Source of the DNA: Variovorax sp. | GTDB lineage: Bacteria > Pseudomonadota > Gammaproteobacteria > Burkholderiales > Burkholderiaceae_C | Reading direction: 5' to 3' | Assembly: GCA_004210915.1 (NCBI GenBank) | Contig: SEGS01000038.1 | Coordinates: 1-45,572, forward strand | Length of the DNA: 45,572 nt | Shown: positions 27,710 through 37,681 of the stretch, one piece after another | Numbering within the stretch: the stretch's first letter is position 1 | Layout: each line of letters opens with the position of its first letter | Translations under genes and position numbers: made by a program | The notes under the pieces: model-generated | Told to the model about the DNA's origin: nothing | The model's input: only the letters and a program-made list of their open reading frames with translations | The model's database searches: none

Positions 27710-27937
27710 ATGCAAGTCCACAAAGAGCTCGATACGCGCGGTCTCCATTGCCCGTTGCCCATCCTGAAAGCCAAGAAATCGCTCAACGACATGCTCAGCG
27801 GTCAGCTGCTCAAGGTGGTGTCGACCGATGCCGGCTCCTTGCGCGACTTCCAGGCTTTCGCACGCCAGACAGGCAACGACCTGGTGGAGCAACAGACGGT
27901 GGGCGAAGACTTCATCCACGTGCTGCGGCGCCGCTGA
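27710..27937 (+). CDS. TusA-like sulfurtransferase
   Basis: The 75-residue protein has the TusA/SirA/YeeD core: LDTRGLHCPLPILKAKKSL with the sulfur-carrying Cys14 in CPxP, and a short beta-alpha fold ending FIHVLRRR. TusA relatives relay persulfide sulfur for tRNA thiolation, molybdenum cofactor or sulfur oxidation. It starts 26 bases after the NUDIX gene with a modest ribosome site and lies close to cysM, a sulfur-metabolism neighbour. Which relay it serves is not shown. Confidence 0.92.
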   Translation: MQVHKELDTRGLHCPLPILKAKKSLNDMLSGQLLKVVSTDAGSLRDFQAFARQTGNDLVEQQTVGEDFIHVLRRR

Positions 27938-27971
27938 ACGCCATGCATGCCGCCAGCCATCGGGCCGGGTC

Positions 27972-29063
27972 GTGAGCCGGCGGCGGCATGCCGGCTGGGC
28001 AGCCTTGCTTCTGTTGCTGGCCGCCTGCGCGGGTGGATGGGTCTGGAGTTACACGATGACCCGTCACATCACGCTGGGGCACGTCATCCCCGAAACGGCG
28101 ATTCCACTGGCCGTGCTCGGCGATTCCAACAGCCATTCGTACCAGGACCGCATTTCGTTCCCGCTCGGGAGCGGGCTGCGCGGCGGTGATTTCCAGAGCC
28201 GCACTTTTCAATGGACGGAAGTCCTCGCCCGGCTTCGGGGCGATTTTTTCGATCCCGGTCCGTGGGTGACCTGGGGCCATCGGCCGCGCGTGGCCACGTG
28301 GCGCGAGCGACTGGGTCTGGGCGCAACGCGCGCGCCCGAAAAGCAGGACTACCTGTTCAATTTCGCGAACAGCGGCGCCGATTGCCGCGGCCTCATGGAA
28401 GGCGGTACGCAGCAGGCGCCCCGGCTGGTCGCGCTGATGAACGAGCAACCGGCGCGCTGGCAACAGGGCGTGGTCGTGATCCGCATCGGCATGGCTGTGT
28501 TGAGCCAAACTGCATTTCTCGACCGATTGGCGCAGGATCCGCAGGCGGCTGACGCGCAGCAGGTCATTGGGCAATGCGTCGACCGGATCGGCCAGGCCGT
28601 CACGCTGATTCGCCACCACCACCCGTCGACGCACATCGTGCTGGTCGGTATCTTCAACGATGCACACGACCCGTTGAGTGCCGACCAATGGCGGGATCGG
28701 CAGGCGCTCGATCACATCGACCGTGGACTGGATGTGTTCGATAACGCGCTGAAGCGGCTGGCGTCGGCCACCGCGCGCATCAGTTTTTTCGACGAGCGCG
28801 CCCATTTCGCAAGGTACTGGGGCTCGCGGGATGCCGACGGCCGGCCCGCCTACCGGACGGTCAAGGTGGGATCCCGCCTCGAGGTGCGAAACGCCTTGGG
28901 CGACAGCCCGGACCACGCCTTCATCGCGGACGATCATTGGGGGCTGGTCGGGAACGTGCTCTGGGCCCAGGCACTGACCGTGCATCTGCGAGAGGTCGCC
29001 GGCGTTCAGGTCAAGCCGATCACCGACCCGGAAGTGAAGGGCTTCATCGAAGCGCTTCTGTGA
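27972..29063 (+). CDS. SGNH/GDSL-hydrolase-like exported protein, possible lipoprotein
   Basis: From a GTG start the 363-residue product has a hydrophobic N-terminus with a lipobox-like LAAC (Cys19). Block I is LAVLGDSNSHSYQDR with candidate nucleophile Ser52. FNFANSGADCRGL could be block II. Near the C-terminus ADDHWGLVG supplies a candidate Asp/His (His322). The usual block III GxND appears as IRIGMAVL, so the oxyanion Asn may be missing. It probably acts in the envelope on an ester or acyl group. The open frame runs upstream through tusA, but that part is not homologous. It is convergent with galU. Confidence 0.68.
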   Translation: MSRRRHAGWAALLLLLAACAGGWVWSYTMTRHITLGHVIPETAIPLAVLGDSNSHSYQDRISFPLGSGLRGGDFQSRTFQWTEVLARLRGDFFDPGPWVTWGHRPRVATWRERLGLGATRAPEKQDYLFNFANSGADCRGLMEGGTQQAPRLVALMNEQPARWQQGVVVIRIGMAVLSQTAFLDRLAQDPQAADAQQVIGQCVDRIGQAVTLIRHHHPSTHIVLVGIFNDAHDPLSADQWRDRQALDHIDRGLDVFDNALKRLASATARISFFDERAHFARYWGSRDADGRPAYRTVKVGSRLEVRNALGDSPDHAFIADDHWGLVGNVLWAQALTVHLREVAGVQVKPITDPEVKGFIEALL

Positions 29064-29103
29064 ACGGCCGGCGCATGACCAGCCACTGGTGACCCGTCGG
29101 GCG

Positions 29104-29991
29104 CTACAGCGCCAGGCTCTTCAAATAGCTGCGGAATTCAGCGCCGACTTCCTGGTGCGCCAGTGCCAGCTCGACCGTTGCCTGCAAAAAGCCTTCCTTG
29201 CTGCCGCAGTCGTAGCGGGTGCCCTTGTAGGCATAGGCATAGACCGCTTCCTTCTTCAGCAAAGCGGCAATGCCGTCGGTCAACTGGATCTCGCCGCCTG
29301 CGCCCTTGGGCTGGTTCCGGATCTCGTCGAAGACACCCGGCGTCAGGATGTAGCGGCCCGCCACCGCGAGGCGCGAGGGCGCCTTTTCAGGGGACGGCTT
29401 CTCAACCATGGCCGACACCTTGGTGATGTCGTCGCCCTTGGCTTCACCCGCGACGATGCCGTAGCGCTTGACCTGGTCCAGCGGCACTTCCTGCACGGCC
29501 AACACCGAGCCACCGAGGTTGTTGTAGGTACGGACCATCTGCGCCAGCACGCCCTCGCCATCGGCCGGGCCGACCATCAGGTCATCGGCCAGCAGCACTG
29601 CGAAGGGCTGGTCGCCCACCAGGTGCTCGGCGCAGAGCACCGCATGGCCCAGGCCCAGCATGCGCGGCTGGCGCACATAGGAGCAGGTCATGTCCTCCGG
29701 CGCCACCGACCGCGCAATCTCGAGCAGCGCGTTCTTGCCACTGGCTTCGAGCTGGCTTTCGAGTTCATAGGCCGTGTCGTAGTGATCTTCGATGGCGCGC
29801 TTGTTGCGGCCCGTCACGAAGATCATGTCGCGGATGCCTGCGGCATAGGCCTCTTCCACCGCGTACTGGATCAGTGGCTTGTCCACGATCGGCAGCATTT
29901 CCTTGGGCTGCGCCTTCGTTGCGGGCAAGAAGCGGGTGCCGAAGCCGGCAACGGGGAAGACAGCCTTGCGGATGCGCTGGGAGATGGACAT
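29104..29991 (-). CDS. galU: UTP-glucose-1-phosphate uridylyltransferase
   Basis: The 295-residue enzyme makes UDP-glucose for polysaccharide and lipopolysaccharide synthesis. It shows [26 protein letters not shown] (nucleotide-binding loop), [29 protein letters not shown] and [19 protein letters not shown]. The length is typical. It lies 82 bases downstream of valS on the same strand and may be read from the valS promoter or its own. Confidence 0.96.
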   Translation of the reverse strand: MSISQRIRKAVFPVAGFGTRFLPATKAQPKEMLPIVDKPLIQYAVEEAYAAGIRDMIFVTGRNKRAIEDHYDTAYELESQLEASGKNALLEIARSVAPEDMTCSYVRQPRMLGLGHAVLCAEHLVGDQPFAVLLADDLMVGPADGEGVLAQMVRTYNNLGGSVLAVQEVPLDQVKRYGIVAGEAKGDDITKVSAMVEKPSPEKAPSRLAVAGRYILTPGVFDEIRNQPKGAGGEIQLTDGIAALLKKEAVYAYAYKGTRYDCGSKEGFLQATVELALAHQEVGAEFRSYLKSLAL

Positions 29992-30073
29992 GGGTGGGTC
30001 GGATGGAGGGTGAAGGTACGAAGGTTCTAAAAACCAGCCGCGTGATCCTACGTGACCCTGCTGTAACGCGATG

Positions 30074-32971
30074 TCAGCCGAGGCGCTGCAGTTGTGACTG
30101 AAGTCTCACTACGGTGGCGGTGAAATCGGCCAGGCGTGCACGGAACTGCTCGATCACCGCGGCCGGCGCCTTGGCAACAAATGCGTCGTTGGCAAGCTTC
30201 CCTTCGACATTCGACTTTTCGCCTTCGACACGCTCGATCTCCTTGGTCAGGCGGGCGCGCTCGGCCTCCTTGTCGACCGGCATGAAGAGGCACACCCGAA
30301 CCGATCCGACGACCGCGGTGGGCGCGCCTTCGGCCGCTTCGATCCAGGACGCCTCGCTGTCGAACACGGTGACTTCCTTGAGCTTTGCCAGCGCCTGCAG
30401 TACAGGCGCTGCATCGCGCAGGAAGGCCTCGCCTTCGGCGTCGTCGGCCACCGCATAGAGCGGCACGCGCGCGGCCGGCGACAGCTTCATCTCGCCGCGC
30501 AACGTGCGGCAGGCATCGACCAGCGCCTTGAGCCGTGCCACATGCGCCTCGGCCGCTTCGTCGATCTTTTCGGGCTGGCTCTTCGGGTAGGCCGCGATCA
30601 TGATCGACGCCCCTTGGCGGCCGGCCACCGGCGCGACCTTTTGCCAGAGCTCTTCCGTGATGAACGGGATCACCGGGTGCGCAAGGCGCAGCAGCGTTTC
30701 GAGCGTGCGGATCAGCGTGCGGCGCGTCGCGCGCTTCTGCGCCTCGGTGCCGGTCTGGATCTGCACCTTGGCGATCTCAAGGTACCAGTCGCAGAACTCG
30801 TCCCACGCGAACTGGTAGATCGCGTTGGCGACGTTGTCGAGCCGGTAGTCCTCGAAGCCTCTGGCGACTTCGGCCTCTACGCGCTGCAGTCGCGACACGA
30901 TCCAGTAGTCCGCGCGACTGAAGCTCAGGTAGCCGTGGGCCGGTCCGCCGACTGCGCACTCTTCCTTCGTGTGCTCCCTCAATCCGCAGTCCTGGCCTTC
31001 GCAGTTCATCAGCACGAAGCGCGTGGCATTCCAGAGCTTGTTGCAGAAGTTGCGATAGCCCTCGCAGCGCTTGCTGTCGAAGTTGATGCTGCGGCCCAGC
31101 GAAGCGAGCGACGCGAAGGTGAAGCGCAGCGCATCGGCACCGAAGGCCGGAATGCCGTCCGGGAATTCCTTTTCCGTCTGCTTGCGAACCTTGGGTGCCG
31201 TCTCGGGTTTGCGCAGGCCCTGCGTGCGCTTGTCGAGCAGCTGGGGCAATGCGATGCCGTCGATCAGGTCGACCGGGTCGAGCACGTTGCCCTCGGACTT
31301 GCTCATCTTCTTGCCCTGCGCATCGCGCACCAGGCCGTGGATGTAAATGTCCTTGAAGGGCACGCGGCCGGTGAAGTGCTTTGTCATCATGATCATCCGG
31401 GCGACCCAGAAGAAGATGATGTCGTAGCCCGTCACCAGCACCGACGAGGGCAGGTAGAGGTTGTAGTCGTCCAGCGGCTTGTCGGTCTGGTTCGGCCAAC
31501 CCATGGTCGAGAACGGGAAGAGCGCCGCCGAGTACCAGGTGTCGAGAACGTCCTCGTCGCGCGTGAGCGCCTTGCCGCCGGCCTTGGCCAGCGCCTCGGC
31601 TTCGTCGTGCGCCACGTACACGTTGCCTTCGGCGTCGTACCAGGCCGGAATCTGGTGGCCCCACCAGAGCTGGCGGGAGATCGTCCAGTCCTGGATGTTC
31701 TCCATCCAGTGGTTGTACGTGTTGACCCAGTTCTCGGGCACGAAACGCACCTCGCCGGACTTGACGACGTCGATCGCCTTTTGCGCGATCGAGGTTCCGT
31801 CGTTGCCGGCCTTGGTCATGGCCACGTACCACTGGTCGGTCAGCATGGGCTCGACCACAGCGCCCGAGCGCGCGCAGCGCGGCACCATGAGCTTGTGTTT
31901 CTTCACTTCGACCAGCAGGCCGAATGCTTCGAGGTCGGCCACGATGGCCTTGCGCGCGACGAAGCGGTCCATGCCGCGGTATTTTTCGGGCGCGTTGTCG
32001 TTGATGGTGGCGTCGAGCGTGAGCACCCCGATCATCGGCAGCTTGTGGCGCTGGCCGACGGCGTAGTCGTTGTAGTCGTGCGCGGGCGTGACCTTCACGA
32101 CGCCGGTGCCGAAGGCCTTGTCGACGTAATCGTCCGCAATGATCGGGATCAGCTTGTCGACCAGCGGCAACTTCACGTTCTGGCCCACCAGGTGCGCATA
32201 GCGCTCGTCTTCCGGGTGCACCATCACCGCCGTGTCGCCCAACATGGTTTCAGGCCGCGTCGTCGCCACGACCAGCGTGCCGCTGCCGTCTTCCAGCGGG
32301 TAAGCAATGTGCCAGAGCGAGCCGTCCTCTTCTTCGCTTTCAACCTCGAGGTCGCTCACCGACGTCTTGAGCACCGGGTCCCAGTTGCCCAGGCGCTTGC
32401 CGCGGTAGATGAGGCCCTCTTCGTAGAGACGCACGAAGGTTTGGGTGACGACGTTCGAGAGGTCCTCGTCCATCGTGAAGTATTCGCGACTCCAGTCGAC
32501 GGTGTCGCCCATGCGCCGCATCTGCTGCGTGATGGTGTTGCCCGATTTTTCCTTCCACTCCCAGATGCGCGCGACGAAGTTCTTGCGGCCGAGTTCGTGG
32601 CGCGTGAGCTTTTCGTCCTGCAACTGGCGCTCCACCACGATCTGCGTGGCGATGCCGGCGTGATCGGTGCCCGGGATCCAGACCGTGTTGTCGCCCTTCA
32701 TGCGGTGGTAGCGCGTGAGGCTGTCCATGATGGTCTGGTTGAACGCATGGCCCATGTGCAGCGTGCCGGTCACATTGGGCGGCGGCAGCTGGATCGAGAA
32801 AGCGTCGACGCCTTCCTTCGGCGCTTGCGTGCCTCGGTAGCCGGCTTTGGCATAGCCGCGCTGTTCCCATTCGGGGCCCCAGTGCGCTTCGATGGCGACC
32901 GGTTCGAAGGATTTGGAGAGGCTGTCGAGGCCGGGCTGCGCGATCGGCGCGGGGGAGGTGGTGTCGGTCAT
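30074..32971 (-). CDS. valS: Valine-tRNA ligase
   Basis: The 965-residue class I synthetase has the HIGH-type motif HMGH (72-75) after PPPNVTGTL, and KMSKS near residues 553-557 in [13 protein letters not shown]. The CP1 editing domain shows [24 protein letters not shown]-terminal tRNA-binding coiled coil (about the last 65 residues, with [18 protein letters not shown]) completes it. Length and order match proteobacterial ValRS. It is divergent from yaaA, with 68 bases between starts; no T-box is expected or seen in this group. Confidence 0.98.
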   Translation of the reverse strand: MTDTTSPAPIAQPGLDSLSKSFEPVAIEAHWGPEWEQRGYAKAGYRGTQAPKEGVDAFSIQLPPPNVTGTLHMGHAFNQTIMDSLTRYHRMKGDNTVWIPGTDHAGIATQIVVERQLQDEKLTRHELGRKNFVARIWEWKEKSGNTITQQMRRMGDTVDWSREYFTMDEDLSNVVTQTFVRLYEEGLIYRGKRLGNWDPVLKTSVSDLEVESEEEDGSLWHIAYPLEDGSGTLVVATTRPETMLGDTAVMVHPEDERYAHLVGQNVKLPLVDKLIPIIADDYVDKAFGTGVVKVTPAHDYNDYAVGQRHKLPMIGVLTLDATINDNAPEKYRGMDRFVARKAIVADLEAFGLLVEVKKHKLMVPRCARSGAVVEPMLTDQWYVAMTKAGNDGTSIAQKAIDVVKSGEVRFVPENWVNTYNHWMENIQDWTISRQLWWGHQIPAWYDAEGNVYVAHDEAEALAKAGGKALTRDEDVLDTWYSAALFPFSTMGWPNQTDKPLDDYNLYLPSSVLVTGYDIIFFWVARMIMMTKHFTGRVPFKDIYIHGLVRDAQGKKMSKSEGNVLDPVDLIDGIALPQLLDKRTQGLRKPETAPKVRKQTEKEFPDGIPAFGADALRFTFASLASLGRSINFDSKRCEGYRNFCNKLWNATRFVLMNCEGQDCGLREHTKEECAVGGPAHGYLSFSRADYWIVSRLQRVEAEVARGFEDYRLDNVANAIYQFAWDEFCDWYLEIAKVQIQTGTEAQKRATRRTLIRTLETLLRLAHPVIPFITEELWQKVAPVAGRQGASIMIAAYPKSQPEKIDEAAEAHVARLKALVDACRTLRGEMKLSPAARVPLYAVADDAEGEAFLRDAAPVLQALAKLKEVTVFDSEASWIEAAEGAPTAVVGSVRVCLFMPVDKEAERARLTKEIERVEGEKSNVEGKLANDAFVAKAPAAVIEQFRARLADFTATVVRLQSQLQRLG

Positions 32972-33039
32972 GGGCCGACGATTTTACCGGCGGCCACCCC
33001 GCGGCTCGACGGTCATTCGTGGCGGCTGATAATCGTTCG

Positions 33040-33825
33040 ATGCTCTTCCTGCTTTCGCCCGCCAAGTCGCTCGACTACGACACACCGCCCCCGGCCGGCC
33101 TGCCCGCCACTGCACCGCATTTCGAAGGCCCGCGCGGGCCGGCTGCCGAACTGATCAAGCTGCTGCGCGCGCAATCGCCGCAGCAGATCGCGGAATTGAT
33201 GCACCTGTCTGACAAGCTTTCCGCGCTCAATGTCGCGCGCTACGCCGCGTGGTCGAGCAAGGGCAACGACAAGAACGCCAGGCAGGCTGCGCTGGCCTTC
33301 AACGGGGACGTGTACGGGGGCCTCGACGCGAGGAGCCTGACGCCTGCGCAGTTGGCCTGGGCGCAGGACCACCTCTGCATCCTCAGCGGCCTGTACGGCG
33401 TGCTGCGCCCGCTCGATCGGCTGCAGCCGTACCGGCTGGAGATGGGCACGCGTCTGGCCAACCGGCACGGCAGCGACCTGTATGCGTTTTGGGGCGCGCG
33501 CATCGCTGAGCACCTGAACACGCTGTCGGCGGCCGACCGCACGCCGGTTGTGATCAACCTGGCCTCGCAGGAGTACTTCAAGGCGGTCGACCGCTCGGTG
33601 CTCAAGGCGCGCGTGGTCGAATGCGTGTTCCAGGAAGGCAAGGGCGGCCAGTTCAAGATCGTGAGCTTCTACGCCAAGCGCGCGCGCGGCCTGATGGCGC
33701 GCTGGGCGGTGCAGCACAAGGCGGCCACGCCCAAGTCACTGGAAAAGTTCAATCTCGAAGGCTATGCCTTCGCCGCGGAAGCATCGAAACCCGAGCGCCT
33801 CGTGTTCAGGCGTTCACCGCTTTGA
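33040..33825 (+). CDS. yaaA: YaaA-family peroxide-stress protein (DUF328)
   Basis: The 261-residue protein starts MLFLLSPAKSLDYDTP and includes ARYAAWSSKGNDKNARQAALAFNGDVYGGLDA, LSGLYGVLRPLDRLQPYRLEMGTRL and INLASQEYFKAVD, all YaaA signatures. In E. coli, YaaA limits DNA damage by lowering intracellular iron during peroxide stress. A start seven codons upstream is possible but lacks homology. It heads a run of four same-strand genes through queF. Confidence 0.94.
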   Translation: MLFLLSPAKSLDYDTPPPAGLPATAPHFEGPRGPAAELIKLLRAQSPQQIAELMHLSDKLSALNVARYAAWSSKGNDKNARQAALAFNGDVYGGLDARSLTPAQLAWAQDHLCILSGLYGVLRPLDRLQPYRLEMGTRLANRHGSDLYAFWGARIAEHLNTLSAADRTPVVINLASQEYFKAVDRSVLKARVVECVFQEGKGGQFKIVSFYAKRARGLMARWAVQHKAATPKSLEKFNLEGYAFAAEASKPERLVFRRSPL

Positions 33826-33838
33826 GGAGCAGGCGTCC

Positions 33839-34678
33839 ATGTCCCAAGTCATCAGCCCTGAACTGCGCGAGTGGGTGACCGCCCAGCTGGCCGCCGGGCA
33901 CACGCTGGAGGCCTTGCGCGCGTCCATGCGCGATGCGGGCTGGCAAGCGGAGGTGATCGACGCTGCGCTGGCAGGGGTCGAGGCGGTAAGCGCGGGCGTC
34001 GCTGGCATCGCACCGGGCCGGACGGCGCTCCCCGGCCCCGACCTCGAGGGCTCACCCCTGTTCATCGATGCCGGTGACCGGCAGGTGAAGGTACTGCAGA
34101 CGATGCGGCACCCGCGTGTCGTGGTGTTCGGCGACCTGCTCTCCGATGACGAATGCGAAGCCCTGATGGCGGCGGCCCGGGTGCGCCTGGCGCGCTCGCT
34201 CACGGTCGAGACGCAGACGGGCGGCGAGGTACTGAACGCGGACCGCACCAGCGACGGCATGTTCTTCGAGCGCGGCGAGAACGAGGTCGTCGCGCGCATC
34301 GAGGAGCGCATCGCCCTGTTGCTGCAATGGCCCGTGGTCTTCGGCGAAGGACTGCAGGTGCTGCGCTACCGCCCGGGCGCGCAGTACCGGCCGCACTACG
34401 ATTATTTCGATCCGTCCGAGCCCGGTACGCCGACCATCCTGCGACGCGGCGGCCAGCGCGTGGGCACCTTGCTGATGTACCTGCAGGAACCCGCCAGGGG
34501 CGGCGCGACCACCTTCCCCGACGTCGGCCTCGAGGTCGCACCCATGCGCGGCACCGGCGTCTTCTTCAGCTACGACCGACCCGACCCGGCCACGCGCAGC
34601 CTGCATGGCGGCGCGCCCGTGGTCGAGGGCGAAAAATGGGTCGCCACCAAATGGCTGCGCGAACGCGAATTTGTCTGA
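33839..34678 (+). CDS. 2-oxoglutarate/Fe(II)-dependent oxygenase, prolyl-4-hydroxylase type
   Basis: The 279-residue protein has an N-terminal helical segment of about 60 residues (LREWVTAQLAAGHTLEALRASM) and a P4Hc catalytic domain. The iron-binding HxD lies in YRPHYDYFD, the distal His in RSLHGGAPV and the 2-oxoglutarate Lys in VEGEKWVATKWLRER. Family members hydroxylate prolyl residues in proteins (EF-Tu in some bacteria) or small molecules; the target is unknown. It starts 13 bases after yaaA, and both link to iron and oxygen chemistry. Confidence 0.9.
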   Translation: MSQVISPELREWVTAQLAAGHTLEALRASMRDAGWQAEVIDAALAGVEAVSAGVAGIAPGRTALPGPDLEGSPLFIDAGDRQVKVLQTMRHPRVVVFGDLLSDDECEALMAAARVRLARSLTVETQTGGEVLNADRTSDGMFFERGENEVVARIEERIALLLQWPVVFGEGLQVLRYRPGAQYRPHYDYFDPSEPGTPTILRRGGQRVGTLLMYLQEPARGGATTFPDVGLEVAPMRGTGVFFSYDRPDPATRSLHGGAPVVEGEKWVATKWLREREFV

Positions 34679-34715
34679 TGCGCCCTGTGCGCACATGCTT
34701 TTGACGGAACACAGA

Positions 34716-35609
34716 ATGAAATTGAAGGCGAATGGCCTCGACATCGAAGTCGACGACACCGGGGGCGAGGGGCGACCTGTCGTGCTGCTCATCATGGGAC
34801 TGGGCATGCAGCTGATCGCCTGGCCGGATTCGTTCGTGCAGGCGCTGGTCGATGCGGGCTTCCGGGTGGTGCGGCACGACAACCGCGACATCGGTCTGTC
34901 GCAGGGATTCGACCACGCGGGCAATGCCAACCTGGTCTGGCAGACGATCCGCCAGCGGCTCGGCCTGCAGGTGCAGTCGGCCTACACGCTCAAGGACATG
35001 GCGAAGGATTCGCTCGGCGTGCTGGACGCGCTGGGCATCGAGCGTGCGCACATCGTCGGCGCCTCGATGGGCGGGATGATCGCGCAGCACATCGCGGCGC
35101 TGGCGCCCTCGCGCACGACCAGCCTGGTGAGCATCATGAGTTCGAGCGGTGCGCGCGGGCTGCCCGGACCGCGTCGCGAAGTCGGTGCCATGCTGTTGCG
35201 GCGGCCGGCCGGCGGCAGCGAGGCCGCGCTGATCGCGCACAGCCTGCGCTTCATCAAGCTGATCGGCAGCCCCGCCTACCCGCAGGACGATGCGGACATC
35301 ACCGAGCGCCTCACGCGCAGCATGCGCCGCGCCTACCGCCCCGCCGGCCTGATGCGCCAGATGGTCGCCATCGGCGCCGACGCCGGCCGCGAAAAGGTGC
35401 TGCCGTCGATCACCTCGCCCACGCTGGTGCTGCACGGCGATGCCGATGCGCTGGTGCCGACGGCGTGCGGCGAAGACACGGCCCGCCGCATCCCCGGCGC
35501 GAAGTTCGTCGCTATCCCCGGCATGGGCCATGACTTGCCGCCGCAAGCGCAGCAACTGCTGCTCGACCAGATGATTCCGTTCATGCAGGCGGCAGAGGTG
35601 CGGACATGA
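34716..35609 (+). CDS. Alpha/beta-fold hydrolase
   Basis: The 297-residue protein has the alpha/beta hydrolase layout: oxyanion-loop region [15 protein letters not shown], nucleophile elbow [14 protein letters not shown] (Ser in GxSxG), acid Asp in [12 protein letters not shown] and catalytic His in GMGHDLPP. It resembles the group related to aclacinomycin methylesterase and haloalkane dehalogenase-like esterases; the substrate is unknown. ATG 34695 would add seven residues. Its stop overlaps the queF start by four bases, so the two are coupled, though no functional link with queuosine is known to me. Confidence 0.9.
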   Translation: MKLKANGLDIEVDDTGGEGRPVVLLIMGLGMQLIAWPDSFVQALVDAGFRVVRHDNRDIGLSQGFDHAGNANLVWQTIRQRLGLQVQSAYTLKDMAKDSLGVLDALGIERAHIVGASMGGMIAQHIAALAPSRTTSLVSIMSSSGARGLPGPRREVGAMLLRRPAGGSEAALIAHSLRFIKLIGSPAYPQDDADITERLTRSMRRAYRPAGLMRQMVAIGADAGREKVLPSITSPTLVLHGDADALVPTACGEDTARRIPGAKFVAIPGMGHDLPPQAQQLLLDQMIPFMQAAEVRT

Positions 35610-36484
35610 GCCACGAAGTCAACGAACCTGGCGCGCACAGCGGGCCCGAAGGCTCCCAGCTCGGCCGCGCCTCGGCGTACATCGACCGCTACGACCCGTC
35701 GCAGCTGTTTCCGATCGCGCGCGCCACGCAGCGCGAAGCGATGGGCATACGGGCCGACGCACTGCCTTTCTTCGGCGCCGACCTGTGGACCGCGTTCGAG
35801 CTCAGCTGGCTCAACACGCGCGGCAAGCCGCAGGTCGCGATCGCGCACTTCACGGTGCCCTGCGAGACACCCAACATCATCGAGAGCAAATCGTTCAAGC
35901 TCTACCTGAACAGCTTCAACGGCACCGCGTTCGGGAGCATCGAGGAGGTGCGGGAGCGCCTGCGTACCGACCTGGCCGAAGCGCTGTGGCGCGGCAGCGA
36001 CCGCAGCGCCGGCATCGGCGTCAAGCTGATCGCGCCGGCGCTGTTCGATCAGGAGCCGGTGCATGAGCTCGACGGCCTGGACCTGGATCGGCTCGACATC
36101 GAGTGCACGCACTACCAGCCGGAGCCCGCGCTGCTCACCAGCGACACGAGCCAGCTCCCGGTGACGGAAACACTTACCAGCCGGCTGCTCAAGAGCAATT
36201 GTCTGGTCACCGGCCAGCCCGACTGGGGCAGCGTGCAGATCCGCTACAGCGGGCCGCCCATCGACCAGGCCGGCCTGCTCGCGTACATCGTGAGTTTTCG
36301 CAATCACAACGAATTCCACGAGCCCTGCGTGGAGCGCATGTTCACGGACATCTGGCGCCAATGCCGGCCGGCCAAGCTGGCGGTGTATGCGCGCTACACG
36401 CGCCGCGGCGGGCTCGACATCAACCCGTTCCGTGCCAGCTGGCCGCAGACCTTGCCGTCCAACGCGCGGACGGCCCGGCAATAG
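35606..36484 (+). CDS. queF: NADPH-dependent 7-cyano-7-deazaguanine reductase
   Basis: The 292-residue long-form QueF reduces preQ0 to preQ1 in queuosine biosynthesis. It has the N-terminal half ([30 protein letters not shown]) and [23 protein letters not shown]. In the C-terminal half, [20 protein letters not shown] contains the nucleophilic Cys, and [10 protein letters not shown] the zinc/substrate region. It is the last gene of the yaaA run; no preQ1 riboswitch was seen upstream, and the other que genes are not in the window. Confidence 0.96.
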   Translation: MSHEVNEPGAHSGPEGSQLGRASAYIDRYDPSQLFPIARATQREAMGIRADALPFFGADLWTAFELSWLNTRGKPQVAIAHFTVPCETPNIIESKSFKLYLNSFNGTAFGSIEEVRERLRTDLAEALWRGSDRSAGIGVKLIAPALFDQEPVHELDGLDLDRLDIECTHYQPEPALLTSDTSQLPVTETLTSRLLKSNCLVTGQPDWGSVQIRYSGPPIDQAGLLAYIVSFRNHNEFHEPCVERMFTDIWRQCRPAKLAVYARYTRRGGLDINPFRASWPQTLPSNARTARQ

Positions 36485-36611
36485 CGGCAACGGCATGCGC
36501 AGCGCGGCAGGGCCGCAGCACACAACGAGGCCGATGACAGTCGGCGCGCTCCTACAAGCCATGCGGGCGGGGCGCGCTCATACTCGTTGACTTTTTTTCA
36601 GGAATGTCACT

Positions 36612-36980
36612 GTGAACGTGTTGATCGTGGACGACAACGAGGCTGCAGCAGACCTCCTGCAGGAGCTGTTGTCACTGCAGGACCACAGCGTGCGATGCGC
36701 CTACACCGCGGCAGACGCCCTGGCGGTCGCAGGCGGCGAACGCTTCGATGCCGCGCTGGTCGACCTGCGCTTGCCGGACCGTCCAGGAACCGAAGTTGCT
36801 CATGAGCTGCGCAGTGCCGCGCTGGCCGCGGGACGGCCTCTCACGCTGGTCGCCATCTCGGGTTTCGCGGCGAGCGAAGCAACCGGCGCAAATGCCGAAG
36901 GGCTGTTCGACCACTACCTGCAGAAGCCGATCGACTTCGATGCGCTCGACCGCATCCTCGCGACCGCCGCCGCGGGATGA
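36612..36980 (+). CDS. Stand-alone response-regulator receiver domain
   Basis: The 122-residue single receiver domain starts at a GTG. Acidic pocket D7/D8 in LIVDDNEAA, phospho-acceptor D51 in ALVDLRLPD, Ser83 in AISGF and Lys105 in LQKPID are all intact, so it should be phosphorylatable. There is no output domain. It overlaps the following kinase-like gene by four bases (ATGA). It may act as a phosphate shuttle or sink, CheY/CpdR-like, for that partner. Confidence 0.92.
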   Translation: MNVLIVDDNEAAADLLQELLSLQDHSVRCAYTAADALAVAGGERFDAALVDLRLPDRPGTEVAHELRSAALAAGRPLTLVAISGFAASEATGANAEGLFDHYLQKPIDFDALDRILATAAAG

Positions 36981-37681
36981 AAGCGTCCCCGGGAGCGCGC
37001 AGCTGGATCGCCGCCGGCGTGCGCCACGAATTGCTGACCCGCGCCTTGCCCGCGCTGCGCCACGACATGGTGGCGCCCGTGTCGGTGATCCGGATGGCGC
37101 TGTTGATGCTCAAGCGGCAAGTGAGCGCGCCGACCGTCGATGCAGCGGCCTGCACCGAACGCGTCGCGCTGATCGACAACCAGATCGCCGAAGTGGCCAG
37201 TGGCATCCGCTCGCTGCGCGACTGGGAACTTGCCGCGCCCGGTGACGGTATGACGCGCCGCGCCCTGGTCGCCGAATGCACGGGGCTGATGCGCGCCGCG
37301 TTCGACATGCAGGGCATCGCCATCGAGATCGACCCGGAACTCGCGCCGGCCGACGAAGCCAACGCGGCCGATGCGGGCGAAGTGCGGTGGCAGGAGACGG
37401 CCTCGTTGCGTTATCTGCTGCTGGGTGCGTTGGGCTACCTGCACGACAGCGACGACGCCGTTGGGGTGATCACCGTCTCGCCCGACGGCACAGACGGGCT
37501 GCTGCTGCGTTCGGCACCGAGTGAGGCCTCCCGCACCGGCGATGTCGACATGGCGTTGCATCGCGCACCGCGCGCGCTGGCCATCGATGCCGTTGCGCTG
37601 CAGTGTCTGGCCGACGACCTGGGCTACACGCTCGACGCGGAGCGCGATTCGGTCCGCTTGCGTTTCGCCCCCTCGGCCTGA
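36977..37681 (+). CDS. Histidine-kinase-like or ChpT-like histidine phosphotransferase
   Basis: The 234-residue soluble protein has an H-box-like helix ALRHDMVAPVSVIRMALLMLK with candidate phospho-His29, then a second helix (TERVALIDNQIAEVASGIRSL) consistent with a DHp hairpin. The C-terminal half looks like a GHKL fold (SLRYLLLGALGYLHDS, VGVITVSPDG, LDAERDSVRLRF). I see no N-box Asn or the glycine-rich G1/G2 boxes needed to bind ATP. That layout and length recall ChpT, which dimerises through a DHp domain and relays phosphate without ATP. No input domain is present. It is coupled to the receiver gene and its end overlaps the convergent topoisomerase gene by 58 bases. Confidence 0.6.
   Translation: MKASPGARSWIAAGVRHELLTRALPALRHDMVAPVSVIRMALLMLKRQVSAPTVDAAACTERVALIDNQIAEVASGIRSLRDWELAAPGDGMTRRALVAECTGLMRAAFDMQGIAIEIDPELAPADEANAADAGEVRWQETASLRYLLLGALGYLHDSDDAVGVITVSPDGTDGLLLRSAPSEASRTGDVDMALHRAPRALAIDAVALQCLADDLGYTLDAERDSVRLRFAPSA

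Noticed and set aside
30542..33154. 870-codon open frame on the plus strand
   Set aside because: It runs antisense to valS and its composition (His, Arg, Val, Asp rich without domains) is the usual mirror of a GC-rich gene.
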